The notes: generated by a model not told the origin, from the letters alone. A stretch of DNA of 64,000 nt from Thermothielavioides terrestris NRRL 8126 (GCF_000226115.1 NC_016462.1:1550001-1614000), one strand, 5' to 3'. Positions 1 to 13,412 are shown, counted from the stretch's first letter. Numbers and translations: made by a program.

Positions 1-3000
1 TGGATTGCATGGATGGATGGATGGACGGATTGGGTGAACAGCAGGTTCTAGACGCGAACTGCTCTTTGCATTTTCCTCAGGTGTATTCTTGAGCTCTGTT
101 GGGTCGACCTACCAACCGGTCTGGTTCTGCGTAGATACCTAGGTCCCTTTACGCATGGGCTTTTTGGGGGGTAATGACTATACCATTTTCCTTCCGCCAA
201 CTGAAGTTTCCTTCTTCATGTATCATATATACACATGGCTGCAAGGGGTCCACTGGCATTGCGGTGATATGGTCTTGCGACGGTCCAGGGGGAGGTGGAC
301 GGGGGAGAGGAGAGTATGTGTGCGGGAGCACATGGTCTACTGGCTGCTATACCAGCTTCTTTTTCATCCCGCGGGTTGGGAGTTACTTGGATGGGCTGTG
401 AAGATGCACAGTGCTTCCCCTCGCCGGCAGCGACGGACACGATTGCTAGGCGTGCTAGAGCATGAGACAGGTTGCGATCCATACAGCCGGCCGTCTTGCA
501 CCAGAACTCAGCCCAAGTTGATAGCTAATAGTAGGGACGTTTGAGGGCAGCTTGTCTGTCTGTCTGGGAACTGTGAAGCAACTGGGTAGGCCTCCTGGTG
601 CTCTGGTGGTGCTTCCCCCCCTTTCTCCCCCTCTCTCCAGAATACGCAAGGACACACGCACTGGTGCAGAATAGAGGTGGAAGATCCCTAGGTACGCATC
701 CATTGTGCGGGTCCCACGACTCTAACTCGTGCCAGCACTGGTAGATGGCGTTCGTCAGCACCGGGATGACTCGACGCTGGTCCCGAAGACTCCCCATCAG
801 AAACACAGAGCGCCCATATGGCACGGGATGCCGTTATTCCTTCCATGGCGGATAACTCTCACTGGTGAGCACCGGTGAGCCAGCAAGCATGCATGTCGCT
901 CACCGGCTCCGGCGCCCCCTAGCTTGGTCGAATGCTGTTCCACATACACGACCGTCCTCAATGCCATACTCGGTCCACTGTGTTTCTTGCCGGTGGTTGC
1001 ACGACGTATGGGCATCAGCGGTTTTAAGACAGGCTTCGTGTTTCTGCAAGGATCGAAGAGCTGTGTTCCGGCTCCTGTCAAGCCGGCTTTCTCGAGAGGT
1101 CTCGGGAGAGCAGCGCAGAATGCAGGCCGCATCAACTACTCTCTCTGCGAAGCCCCAATGAGGAGGCGACATGCTGCCGAGTCCTCCCCGGTTGTCGTCA
1201 AGCTCAGCCCGTATATACTCCCGATCGGCGCGTCCCGCATGACCGCGTGCGACATGGCAAACCCGAATTCTCACTCTCCCCTTACCCTCATGTCTCGGGA
1301 GTGACGGGCAGGCACCGCCCCAGCCACGCGTATACGCGCGGCAAACAGAGTCACCGCCAATGTGGCGCCCAAGCCCCGTGTGATGCCCCCCGAAGGTGGA
1401 CGTTGTTCGGGAACTCGAACGTACGGCCTTTTGCGGAGCCAGCTCCTGCACCTTTGAGACAGAATTGCCCAATCCGGAGATGCGCGAGAGCGAGTGACGG
1501 GCAAAGCAGACCAACAGAACGCCGCAAGCCATCTAGGTACCTACCTAGCTAGGTACGCGCGACATTCGATGAGCGATCTCTTCTCCCGCCGTCCCGCCGA
1601 CTGCCGGCCGCCACGCTGCAGAGAGGACGCGCGGACTGCCGTGCACTCCGTACAGACATGCCGTAACCACGGGCATGTGCTCGCCCACCCGTTGCGACGT
1701 GACTGGGCTCGGTATCCCGCAGTTCTCGTGCCGGCGGCTGTGATAGATAGATCGGACGCCACGCCTCAGTTTGACGACGACGGGAGCGGGATGCTGTCGA
1801 CAAGAACTTAGCGCAGCCAGCCACTCACGCCGGCGGCTTTCCAGCTCATCATTTCACCGCTGCCCTCCCATAATCGCGGCGTTGCATATTCCCCTGCACG
1901 CCGCCGTGTTGCTCCCAGCCCAGCAGGTTTCAGACAGATTCCGCAGCTGACTTGCGGTGGGTTATGTGCAGTTATGGCGGGCGGCGAGAGACACGAGAAA
2001 CAGACGCACGATATTCATCGGCCAGCCACAGTAAGGCAGCGAACAAGCCAGCAAGCCGTTGATCGGGACATCGCCTTCAGTTGTCCGTCGTCGGGTACCG
2101 CTTTCGCTCGGGAGCCGTCTTGGCATGTGGCGCGCCCTGCCTCGGTCCGTTACTCTGGGCTGCCAATGAGCGCTCCGATGTCACAGCCCCTGTCGTCGTT
2201 GTCCGGTCCGGGAAGTTCATTCGGTTCCAGATTTCGCAAATCTATGGTATCGGGAACAGACGTCTCGTCTTGCCCCTGGACGGTGTGGCGAGAGCGTCCG
2301 TGGAACCGAGCCACGCCGATGTAACCCAAAAGCCTCCCTCGGGGGAGAAAGCGGGCGTTTTCGATGCTGCGAGTACGCGGCGGGAGATGGTTAAGGAACT
2401 CGGAATTGGGGGAAAGAAGCCGACTCCGTTCTTCTGCTCTCGCGTCCTTGAATCCAGTTTGATCCCTGTACCGAACAGCGTGAGTTTCGACGATATCTCG
2501 TGTGCCACGAACGCAGCCGGATTCGGCCTGATCTTCAATCATGCTGTGTAGCGAATGATCCCTTGAACCTTGCTTGTCAATTGTCAAGCCACCTTTCCAG
2601 AAGATATCCCCCCACCACCTTCACCCCTCACGTTTAAACTCCTTGTTTCCAGAAAAGGGTCCTGCGAACGGAGGATGCGAGTGCCGCATCCCGCAAGGCA
2701 AGCAAACAATCAAGCAAGCAAACACGGACGAGGCTGGATCCTTCGGGGCCCGCGATTGTGGCTTCTTGCACAATCGCCTTCCTTTGCGCCACCTCCTAGG
2801 AACTCCTCAAACCTGTCGTTAACCCGTTCCCACGTGCATGTGATTGTGTGACATCACGGAAGTCCGGTGAGCCTGTGGCTTGGCTGATCCTGATCCTTCT
2901 CGAAGCTCGGCAGACGCTGCGGGTGGTTGCTGACGAAGTGCAGCCTGCAGGGAGCCAATGGCCGTCGGTAGGCTGAGCTGAGCAATACCGCGTGGTGAAT

Positions 3001-6000
3001 TGTCTGCTGCCGACTCCCGCTGCCAGACACTGCTCGCAGTTGGGGCAGTCCCAAGAGAAGCGTTGCCTCGTCCTGCGCGCATCCAAGGCCGCCCGGCGGC
3101 GACGCGTGCGTGGCAACACGAACCACAATGATTCATCGCTCTCCGCGAGCCTCGTCGGTGTTTGCGTATCTATGCCCGGAAAGCAAGAGGAGGTTGATGC
3201 CTTCTTCGGCGGGCGGATGCTTCGCATATGGCGCGGCCTTCCGTCACCCTTGATTTCACGTTTTCTTGTCTCTTACCCGCCGGAAAGGCATCCTCGAGAG
3301 TGTCAGTGAACGCGTCAGCATCGGAGCCAGCTCTGTCCAATCGAGCGGCGGCGGCGGGTTGGGCGACGAGTCGCATGGGCTCCGTTAAGCATGGCTTCGG
3401 GGTCAACAATGGCGCACCCAGACGGCCATGACGAAAACTTATCGCGCCATGTCATGCCAGGCCTGCTCTTCTCCCGTGCTGTGTATCACGGTGACGTTGG
3501 GCGGTTTCGCCGAAATCTAAGAGCAGTCGCTGGATGGGGAGACACCGAGGACAAAGAGCCGTGGCCCCAGCCGGTTCACATACCCATTTTCACAGGCCGA
3601 CTACCGTCGCATCCATGACCGGAGCTGTGTTCTCGCTCCGGAGCTGCTCTCTCCGAATGGGAGGAAAGAAGGCGACGGAAGCAAGCTTCTCTCGGCCCTG
3701 ACAGATCTCTCAACTCCAAAATTGCCAAGCCCCGGGCCCGAGGGAAAGTAGACGCATGCAGTGTGACATCGGCTCGGACGGCCGGGGCTTCTCGCAAGAA
3801 TTACTGCAGTGAGAAGTGGTTTTGTTTCAGGTTTTCATGCAACCGAGCCACCCAGGTCTAGCGCAAGACAAGGGTCCAGTGGGCCGCCGCTGGGCAATGG
3901 CCGAGGGGAAAGAGACACGTACATGAGCGCAAAGTCGCTGGCGGCGCCACGGCTATACAGAATATCTGTCGAGCCCTCACCGGGGAATCCATTGCATAAG
4001 ATATCGTCAGTTAGTGCGCAAGATCGATATGGGCGGTGCCAGCGAACTGCGGCAGGCTGCCGATGCAAGCCCTGAGGACGGTGTCGCTGACCGGCGGTGA
4101 CTGAGGTCTGCTCCTGCGGCAACGGTGTGAAACTGCTTTCCAGTGGCCATCACGGAGGCCAGAGCATAGCCATGGGCCGAGAACTCGAACTCGCGGTCAG
4201 GGATCGTCTGACGAGGACGGGTCAATGTGTGAATCGCTGGAACAAACCACTCGCGACCTCATTGATCAGGCAAACGGCAACCACGGTGGTTGAGGTGATT
4301 CTCGAGAGGGGAGAATACACTTTGCGTCGTGCTGGCCTGCGCCAGTCTCGGGGCGTTCCATTTTCATCCCTCGGCTACCTTTTGAGGGTGGCCTGTTTCG
4401 CAATTTCTCCGGGCCTGTTTGCTACCGTCACATCATCAAAGACGACATCCATAGCGCAGGCAAAACCGAGAATCGCTACACAACTTTTGAACTGGGTGAG
4501 ATTTCAACTGCGTGGGTTTGCCAAACGAGCAAAGCCCGGGTGGTTCCTCCTGTTTCCGTTTCAGAGAAGTGGCACCAAAACGTGTCATTGACCCTGGCCA
4601 AGCTTTCTCTCAAGCCAATGTGGTCGGCGTTGCTCGGGTGGTTGCGAAATAGCCCGTCGGTCAGCAGTTGCTGGTCGGACGTTGACCGCAAGGTGGGATA
4701 CTGTGTCTGCACATGGTTCGCCGTGCCACACGCACGCACGAGAACGGGGCAGCATTGAGTGCTCCGACATGCGCTTCTAGTTTACACAGTAGGTAGGAGC
4801 AAGTCTCGGGTAGGCTGATATCCAGGGGCTTTCGCTGCAACAAGTCAGCATGCATTCTGCAGCATCTGAGGGGCAATGAACCTCAACCCTGACATTCGGC
4901 CGCGGTTGCAGGCAGCTGAGACTCTTTCGTTCCCCTCGACGCTGCCGAGTCTGCGAGGAAGAGCCGGGTGAAACACGCCGGAGCTCATCAATCATTACGT
5001 CGAAATTCAGGCATCGAGGTTATCCGCCAGGAGCATACAGCGCCGCCATGATCCTATGACGCGCGCACTGTCGCGAGCTGCAAGAATAGAAAAAGCAAGA
5101 GGGCAGTCGTCGCCACAACGAAACGAACACATCCCGTCCTTTCCAAGTCGGACTCGGTGGGGTGGCCATCCCCCGACATTGCTGCTTGGCGAGGCTGCAG
5201 GTCTGTCTGGAGGTCTGCAGGGCCGCGGGTCCGCGGGTCCGCCGCGCGCCGCGAGCAAGCCTCCAGCCCAAACAAACGTCGACTTGCAGTCGAGTTAGCG
5301 CTCAACGTTACCCAGGAAGGCCTCTGCGTACTTTGAGACGAAGATCATGGGATCGCCCGACATGGCCAAGGTTTCACACACCTCGATGCCGGTCCCATCT
5401 GCTCTCTCTGCAGTGCCGCAAGCGAGTCACGCTGGAAACCCTGAAAACGCGGAGAAGAGGAAACAGCAGGCGGTTGAGGGTACCGTCGGCCTGGGAACAA
5501 GCACGCTCAGGAACCATGGTCCAGCATCTGTGGGAGCCGAAGTAAGGCTCAACGCAGATCGTGTGTCCTGGTAACACCGCGGCGGGCCCAAGCCAGAAGA
5601 TGTCGAGATTGATGTTTGTTTGGACCAACCGTGCCCATGGCATTGGAATCGAAGGGAAATCTCCCGGCTCGCATGGCCACAGCCGAAGGCAATCGCGGTG
5701 CCGAGTCCATACTGTCAGGAAGGGAAGGTGTATTGTATGTACCTGCTGTGTGCTAACACAGAAGGAGGTTCCAACTGTCCCAGGCAGGCAGGCAGGCAGG
5801 CAGGGAAAGCAGGCAGCAACCTGGAACTAAACCAAGATTGGGGGACAAAAAAAAAACCTGCTCAGTTCCTGACAATCCCGGGGAAGAGGTGCCAAGGTGA
5901 ATTTTCGAGTTTTGATCGCTCCTTGAATGACCCTAAGGACAGGTACCTTGATAATCTGTAGCTGGGTCCGCTCCTGTCTTTGTGGGGCGCCTCGTGGGAA

Positions 6001-6466
6001 GGCGTCTCCCTCTCTTCGCTCGGTCCCGAGACCTCGAACATTGGTCGCAAGCAAATAAACAAAAGTTTGGGGTGTTCTACATGGTAGAGGCATCAGGTGG
6101 GGAAGCTCAGGTGTAAGACACAGAACACTCACGCTAGGACTACACAAGCACGATCGTCGTTGAGCTAAAAACTCTCCCCTCACAGCTTGCAGGAGAAACC
6201 GACTTGAGGCGACTGGTGAAGCACGTTGTGTTAGGCATGGCGCTCGGACCACTATATTTGGCCGCCGATGTCAGCCTACTTGGAGCGCTTGATGCCATCC
6301 CATTGGCCAATGCACTGCGAGTTGTGGTACTTCCGCGGCTCTCTCCGCACACCCTGTCCCCATGTGCACGGTCGCCCTTCCGAAAATAGGGTAGATTCAC
6401 GCGCTGGTGACTTGGTTCAATTGCAACACACCTCCCGAACTTCAGTTCGTCCCAGGCTGGATCTTA
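1..6466. other. Gene-poor intergenic DNA, left part
   Basis: I see no convincing gene here. Open frames are short, overlap on both strands and show no family signature or splice-linked continuation. Base composition is balanced to GC-rich, without the AT-rich skew expected of RIP-mutated transposons, so this does not look like a dead retroelement. Small simple repeats are present: GGAT units near 8-25, CAGG units near 5784-5812, and a GGTAC/CTAGG-rich palindromic patch near 1533-1556. It may hold long upstream regulatory DNA or noncoding transcripts, which cannot be decided from sequence alone. Confidence 0.6.
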
Positions 6467-6849
6467 AAGAGGTCCCGCCAAGACTAATTTCGGCCAATTG
6501 TCGGCAATGTTTTTACAGCGTCAATACCCTGCTAAGACCGCCAAGGGGGTTTGCACTATCGCCACGGGTTAGCCACGGGTTAGTTCGCCGGGGGTACGGG
6601 GGGCGGCGTCAGCCCCCCGCTAGTTAGGGTTCGGGTTAATGGTTAGGATTCGGGTTAAGGTTAGGGTACGGGTTAACTTCGTTTTCTTTTTTTTCGATTT
6701 GGTTGAGGTTTCGCGAAGTTGTTGCTACGAGTCTTTGCAATTCTTCGTTGTTGATGTTGCTCGAAGTCGTGGCGACCCCGCTCACCCCGTGGCGATTTGT
6801 AAATACTTGTAAGCGGTAGGTTCCGAAATTAGTCTTGGCGGGACCTCTT
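6467..6849 (+). mobile_element. MITE-like element, copy 1 (TIR, TA target duplication)
   Basis: This 383-bp element is bounded by perfect 27-bp terminal inverted repeats. The left end begins AAGAGGTCCCGCCAAGAC and the right end is its reverse complement. It is flanked by TA dinucleotides at 6465-6466 and 6850-6851, as expected of the Tc1/mariner/pogo superfamily. There is no transposase frame, so it is non-autonomous. A related copy lies inverted at 13413-13801, and the similarity runs through the whole length, including a telomere-like internal repeat. Family assignment is inferred from the TIR and TA duplication alone. Confidence 0.85.
6623..6677 (+). repeat. Telomere-like degenerate repeat inside MITE copy 1
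   Basis: About three degenerate units of roughly 17-18 bp of the form GTTAGGRTWCGGGTTAA lie head to tail in the element. Each contains a TTAGGG-like core resembling the fungal telomere unit, interrupted by CGGG. The other copy of the element carries the same block on the opposite strand, so the repeat belongs to the element and not to the insertion site. Confidence 0.75.
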
Positions 6850-9800
6850 TAAGGATAACCCGTCCCAGACTTTTTTTGCTGCCTTAAGTCGCCGTGCTAT
6901 AGCCAAATGCCGGCGTCTCCCGCCAGGCACCGACGACCCGGCCATTTGCACGAATTCCACGCACTGTGATCTGTGTGGGCCGCTCCTGCCTTACCCTGAA
7001 GTGGTGTTGCTCATGGCAGAGTCCCGAAAACATGGCGACGTCTCCTGCAAAATTGCTCCTGCCGCCAGCTTCAAAGTCCTGCTCACCGCTAGAGGTTGCG
7101 GGTAAGGACAGGGAAGGGGTTACCTGACCGCGGTCGAATTTCGTACATTTTATTCCATTCGACTCTCCTGCCGTCGTTGCCATCCACACAATCTCGGAGC
7201 TCATTCCCCCCACCTCCCACCTCTGCGCTCTGCCGCCTTCGGTTGCCGCCCCGCCGGATCTGTCCATCCATGCCATCCCACCCAGTGCCGCCATACTGCG
7301 CACACCTTTGTGTACAGCGGCAAGAAACGCGGTTCCGGCAGAAGCCATCCTCCCTTGGGGCCTAGTTTCCGCCGATGTCGTACTGTTGATGCATGAGCAC
7401 ATGCGCATGCGGCTACACGCGTGAGATCGGCCGTGCTCCCCCATTTGCCCCCTGTTCTGGCCGTCGCTGGCACCACCAACCTTCAGCTTAGCAGCTATTC
7501 TGAGAAGTCAGGCCCGCTCTCGTCCAGTCTGATGCATTATACGCGCCGTCAAAGCGTGCTACGCTCCAGATGCATCGCCAATGGCCATTGCAACCGGGAA
7601 CTGTGTCGTTGCCGAGCCAGTGCAAGACGGGAAGCCTTGTCCAGTCTCAAGGGCATGAAGAGGTCCTGGCCCACCGGCGCAATGCGAACGAAGCGAGTAC
7701 ACATTCCGCGCCATGCGCGCCACCGGTATCTTCCAAAACGGCTGCAATCATGGTCTCGACTACGATATTGCAGGCAGGCAAAAGGGACGAATAACCTTGT
7801 CAAAAAGTCCAGAGGCCTTTCCAAGTGTCTGAAAGTATTGTGACAGTCGTGTAGAGCAGATGTTCTCTCTACGAAGAACAATGCAAACTGGGGAGGATCT
7901 TGAAGCAAGAAGAGCATCTTCTCATCTCTGAAATAGCACCCAGCGCGCTATGGGGGGTACCTAAGGGAGGTATGTTTGCATCTTCCATGACGCCGGCTGG
8001 GCGGCATTTGGGATTACAGCACAGCTACCAGGTAGGTGTTCCGGCACGCTTGGGTTCCAACTGACTGGTGCAGATGTATCACCAACGCCACATGTCCTCG
8101 TTCGCAACCCTCCCTGGCACTTCAATTTGGGCTGGTCCCTTGAATCAATAACCGTTATAACCGTTGCTCCGTTGCTTCGATCGACGGGGGTTACACCAAC
8201 TGCCCCACGATAATGCGCGCCTCGCTCGCCCGCAGCTGCACCTGAACCCAAACGGCTGTGCCTTCCTGACGAAGACTCGAGATGCGCTCTCGTCAACATA
8301 CTTGGCAGATAGTTAAGGAACATTGAGCTTGCGGCCGGCCATCCTGCAGTTGGATCGGGTCTCAATGTGGCCTCGGGGGAGGAGGCGGGGTCCTGCACTC
8401 CCCTTCTCCGCTGGAATCATTAACGTTATTCCCACCCCTCTGCCTCGGACGCTGATTCGCCCTTCCGTCTTCGTCATCACGACGGCTGGTGCGGATCTGT
8501 CCTGCATCTCCCAAAGCAACCCCCTGGTCCGCGCCCCATGCTGCTCACGGGCCAAGGTCCGCTCCCTGGGACGAGCAGCGGCCCACCAGGGTCCGGAACG
8601 GCGTGCTAAAAACAGCTGGCTCAACAAGCCGCTAGCCATCTGCACCTCTCCCATCTGAGCAAAAGCGCCAGCCAGCCAGTCCTAGCGTAACAAGTCCTGT
8701 CATTTCTGGAATCCGGTGGTGTGGGCGAGGCAGGCATTCCACCAACAAGCGCAGCGCAGTCTCCCAGGGGCGACGGGGCATGATCAGGAACGACTAACTA
8801 CACAATGACAAGACCGCATTTGGCGCGTCCCCCCACCCACTTGCCTGCTCTTTGCTCCCGGATTCCTGGTAGTGTATGATCTTGGCAGACACCGCCGGGT
8901 CTATGCATCAGGACGTCCTGCTGGTCAATGCTCCTCCCGACCGGGCTGCTTCCCGCGGTCGTTCTCCTCATTGATCGACTATCCCTGAGGCCATCCCTGG
9001 GCGGTCTGTTTACTCCCCCCGGCTTGCGCTTCTCAAGTCTCCGGGGACTCTCTCCGGCTGCTCGTTGTCCCCAGACCCTTGCGCCAATCCGTCCTGATAC
9101 GCGCTGCTCCTAAATGAAATATACTAGCTCAGGGTACGGAGTACCTCTGGAGCCGTTTCGCTCCACATTGTTTCCGCTCGCTTGCTTGCCTAAACGGTAA
9201 ACCATCAAACTGGCCTACAAATTGGGACTCTTCCCTTCCGTCAGCCCTGCTTGTCTCGACTCGTCCCATTCCCGGCGCGGTCCTGCCTCTTCCTATCTCC
9301 TCTTGTGGCAAGCATGAAGCTTGCACCGCCCTCTGAACTGCCGCAGCTTCCCTACGACAACGCGCAGTACACACCAGCACGGCGGGAGAGAAGGGGAGAA
9401 TCGAGACGGGGCAGAGAGGCACGGAGCCAGGGTCATCCTGTTCGCCTCTCCCGCTTGTCCCTACCTTAGCTCCACCTCGAGGGTAGTGTAGTGTACTGCA
9501 CTGCACCGTACACAGTAGCTAGCTGCTTCTCTACCCTGGCTGCTTCTTCTGGTCGTCCCCGCCTTTTTTTCTGCTTTGTTAGCGAGTACCTTATATTTCT
9601 ATGCGGCACCAATAGCCAAATCAGGGTGTGCTCTGTCATAGTACTTCGACGTTTTCACCACCACACGCCCCCGCCCGTTACCGGCTCTGCTACCTACCAT
9701 TAAATTTACTCGGCTGGCCGCCACATCCAGCTTTGTCTGTTCAAAAGGTTATTTCCACCTCACCTTTCTCTCCCTCCGCCGCTAGCCTCTCCACAACCCC

Positions 9801-9930
9801 CCCCCGCCTCTCCCCTGGGCCACTGCCCACTTCCTGTTGTCTCTTAAACATCCCTACCTCCCTCCCACTGCTCCTCTTCCTATTCTTCTGTTCTCTCTCT
9901 CCTCGGCCTGTTTTGCTCACTTATATGAGG
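6850..9930. other. Intergenic region and probable promoter/5' UTR of the next gene
   Basis: No supported gene. The last 300 bases before 9931 are strongly pyrimidine-rich (CT-rich runs around 9760-9910), as is common in leaders of filamentous-fungal genes. A GTAGTGTAGTGTACTGCACTG patch lies near 9486-9506. No TATA box can be assigned with confidence. Confidence 0.5.
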
Positions 9931-11625
9931 ATGCTTACCATCAACAAGCCAGTGCAGTACGGCGACAAGGCCGTCCATGACCTGCCCACCCCGCCGAGCA
10001 CATCCCGCACTTCCCCCCCCTTGACACATCTGGAACTGGGTCAGAGGCCGCCGCTCAGCGCTCCCGGAGGCAGCGGCAGTCCGTCCGACCAGCTCATGTC
10101 GGCGCCTCACCGTGGCTTGCCTCCACCGGCGGCCCTGCCTCCAGTCCCAGCGCCCCCGGGATCCGGACCTTCGCAGCCCCCGCCCAGCCTGTCGATAGGC
10201 CAGTCTGTTCCTCCACCCCCGCACCTGCAGGGCCAAACGCTGGGTCAGCTTCCTCCGGCCCCGCCATGGCACGAGGAATCAATGAGAGCTTGGCTCGTTG
10301 CCAAGGCGGAAGAAGACAAGAGGAGGCAAGAGGAGGAAAGGACGCGGCAAGAGAGCTACCGGCTGGAGCAGAGGAAGACGGAGCACGAGATTTTGAGGAC
10401 GTCACTGCAGGGCGGGATACCGCCACCGCTGGTCCCCGTCGTCTTCGCCGGACTGGGTGGCGGCGCGTTGTCGCCAGCGGCTTTGGAGTGGGCGCAGCAG
10501 TTCATGATGCCCCAATCCCCGCAACCGCACCCGCCCGCGCTGATGCCGTCGGGAGCCGCCTCGTCGGAGCAGCAGAGGCGAGATTCGCATGCTCAGTCGT
10601 TCGGACAGTACCCACTCTCGGTGGGGGTTCCATCCACACCAGGATCAGCGCAGGGGCCGCCCGCTGCGTATATGTCGGGCTACCCGGGTTCCCCGACGAG
10701 GCCGAGAGGCCAGAGCATGCCAGGGGCGATGGCGGGACGGTCGCATCCTGGGAGTGGTTCAAACTTGCCCAACCTGAACATCAACGTTCAGGGCGGGCCA
10801 GGCGGCACTTCAGGGGTGGTCGGTCACCAGCCGGGGATGGCCCAGCCGCAGCAGCAACAACAAGAGCAACAAGCGTCGCCGTCCATCTACTTCCACCATT
10901 GGCAACCGCCAACGACGCAGGCTGGAGGACGCGGCGGCACCGACCAACCCGCCACGCCCTCAGGTTCGTCTAAAAAGACCACATCGCGCGCGCGAGAGGC
11001 TGTGGCGCGGGGCTAACTGGTTTGTGTTTTTTTATTTCTGCGCGCAGTAGGGGAATCGCCTCGAAAACGCAAGGCACCAGGGCCCCAGCAGCCAGCGCCA
11101 CCGCCGACGACGACGCTGACAGGCCAACGGCACCGCTCGCCGCCCTTTTCCCACAGTACGGGCTTGTCAAACCCGCCACCGGGCCGCAGGCGAGGACATG
11201 CCCGACAGCGGAGCGATCTGGAATCATACCGGGCCGGCGGTCGGGGACGTGGGGACAGCACCGGGCCAGGGAGGGAGATGTCGCCGATGCACACGTCAGG
11301 GGCAAGCTCGGCGCGAGATAGCGGCGAGCCGTCCTCCTCGGCTCCGCCCCAGCAGCCGCAGGTCCCACCACCCGCGCCTCCGGCTGCACAGGCTCCGTCG
11401 GCCCGGACAGGGGCGCACTCCGTCTCGTCGCTCCTGTCAGACACACCGCAGTCCCCGCGGGCGACAACAACGCGCTTCGCACCACCCGGGACGACACCGG
11501 CGGAACCAACGGTCCACCATCAACACCATCACCACCACCACCAACACCAACACCACCAGCAACAACCGCAGGAGCAATATGGCAAAACCGTGCGAAGAAG
11601 CTCACCGCTTTCGTCGGAAGAATAA
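9931..11625 (+). CDS. Proline/glutamine-rich regulator-like protein, two exons
   Basis: Exons 9931-10963 and 11048-11625 are joined by an 84-nt intron (donor GTTCGT, branch GCTAAC, acceptor GCGCAG). Frame continuity is exact and gives about 536 aa. The start at 9931 is preferred over an ATG at 9925 because it has A at -3. The N-terminus is proline-rich. A charged, probably coiled-coil segment follows at about residues 120-160 (AWLVAKAEEDKRRQEEER...), leading into a glycine-rich stretch ending in EWAQQFM. After the intron comes a basic ESPRKRK motif, then SSLLSD and a His/Gln-rich tail. The composition fits a nuclear regulatory protein. I do not recognise the family firmly and assign no function. 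The 3' end is uncertain: codon-like sequence continues in another frame (about 11626-11706). Confidence 0.75.
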
Positions 11626-13412
11626 CGGCAAAACGGGTGGTGGTGGTAGTGGTGCAGGAAGTCAGGGGTCGGCAGCCACGCGGCCGGGAGATAACGTGAA
11701 CGACTGAACCTTAATTTCAGCGATGTTTCAGCCCCGGACCAAAAAACCCGTTGCAACTTGGGTACCGGTTCCCCAGCCGTTTCCTTTTGCGGCAACTTGC
11801 ACGAGCGGACCCCAACAAAGTGAACCGTTGCCCAGGGGGGTGGTGGTGGTGGCCTGGGCGGCGGCGGGAGCAAGGGGGTCGGTCAGGTTGGTCCCAGCCA
11901 AGGGAGGAAAAAGGAAGTCCATATCCTGGAAAGGGGAACAGAATCACCATGTCTCCCGACGAAGCGGACGCGTCGCTCTCACTCCCCCCCGATGCAGCCC
12001 GCTACTTAGCAGGGGACGAGATCGTCTCACGCAAGAATAAGAATTGGCGTGCGTCCTGAGACTCGAGAGCCCGTCACATACGACGCGCGGCGGCGCCAGG
12101 GAGCCACCTCCCAATCTGGCACACCACTGCCAAGGCGTGGAATCCAGGGGAAAATCGATTTGGGGACTCTTTTTGGTTCGTTTCTTGGTTTTTTCTCTTC
12201 TTTTCCCCGTTCTGGACATGTTTTGTCCATGTATATTTCACGTGTATTTCAACAGCTCGCCATGTTTTTGTACTATCACGGGTATATGTTTGTTCATACT
12301 GCTTTCAGGGGGTCTCAGGGGAAACGAGGATGGGGCGGACGGCAGGCTCGGATATAACCAGGGTTGGTTGAGACATCACTATGTACATGTATAGGGTTGC
12401 TTATCGCATCAAAAGGAGTATGAAAATTGAAGAGGGTGGACGAAGTGTACATATCGAACCAAGCGGTTTTCGGGCACTGTTTTTTGCTTTTCCCTCCTTT
12501 TCTTGTTTGTTGGTCAACGCGAACCACCGTCGCACATGGAATTGTCACTCGGTTTGGGTTGACAAAGTGGGGGGTTGGTCCCAAGCATCAGTTTGACTTG
12601 ATTGAGGCAGGGCTTCCCGAACCGTCAGGACTGGGCCGGGAAAAGCACGGACGTTGCGGCAGCGTCTTGTTGCACCACACTACACTACACTTAGTTAGCT
12701 TCAGTCTTAGCGGTTTATACTACGGTAATGCCCCGCAATGGGAAGAAAGCGCGTGGCTGCTCGATTCGGGCAAGATCACCGCTGAGCTGGAACGTCCTGA
12801 AATGGAAAGAAGTGTCACAATCACGCGTGAAAAAAAGTAACAAGGCGGCGGGTCTCGGAGACGCGGCCTCCTGTTGACGGAAGTGTTGAGCTCCCAGCTA
12901 TGGAAGGAAGGAGTGAGCCGATTCCAACGGAGAGGTGTCAGTATCGGAACTTCGCTCAATCCAGACTCGGCCGAGGGCCCACCAGAGCCTCCTGCAATTC
13001 AAGGACCCCGCTTCGAGCGTAGTGTAGCACCTCAGAAGGCGGGATATTCCATGATGTGATTGCCTTTTCATCACATAAAAAAAGGGTGATAGTGAAGATC
13101 AAGGATCGAAACAAGCGGCCAGCTCGAAGTACTCCATCCTCTTCAAACAGGCCAATGCCTCCCACCCCCATGTTCGGGTTAGCAGACGTACACAAGCAAG
13201 AACCGGGCATAAAGAACTGTCGAGCGTCTGCAAAGGTACTAAACTAGTGTAAGTTGGTGTATTGACAAGCGCTTGTCAGCCGCCGCAGCGTGTGATGGGC
13301 AGATCGATCCGTTACCGAGAAGGGTAATTGATGGACTTACCACGGCCACCCGGAGCGAAAGGCTAGCCCAGGAGGCACAATGCCCCGGCTCTCTCCTTGG
13401 GGGTTATGGCTA
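11626..13412. other. Intergenic: 3' region of the regulator-like gene
   Basis: The first 450 bases contain Gly- and Asn-coding-like stretches in shifted frames, including a short frame at 11949-12059. These could be extra exons or the 3' UTR of the gene at 9931. Beyond about 12200 the sequence is T-rich and UTR-like. No independent gene is supported. Confidence 0.45.

Noticed and set aside
155..2551. Several 100-160-codon frames near the left edge
   Set aside because: They overlap on both strands, lack splice-linked continuation and show no recognisable protein features.
6623..6677. True interstitial telomere or chromosome end
   Set aside because: The block is degenerate, only three units long, and repeats at the same internal position in both MITE copies.
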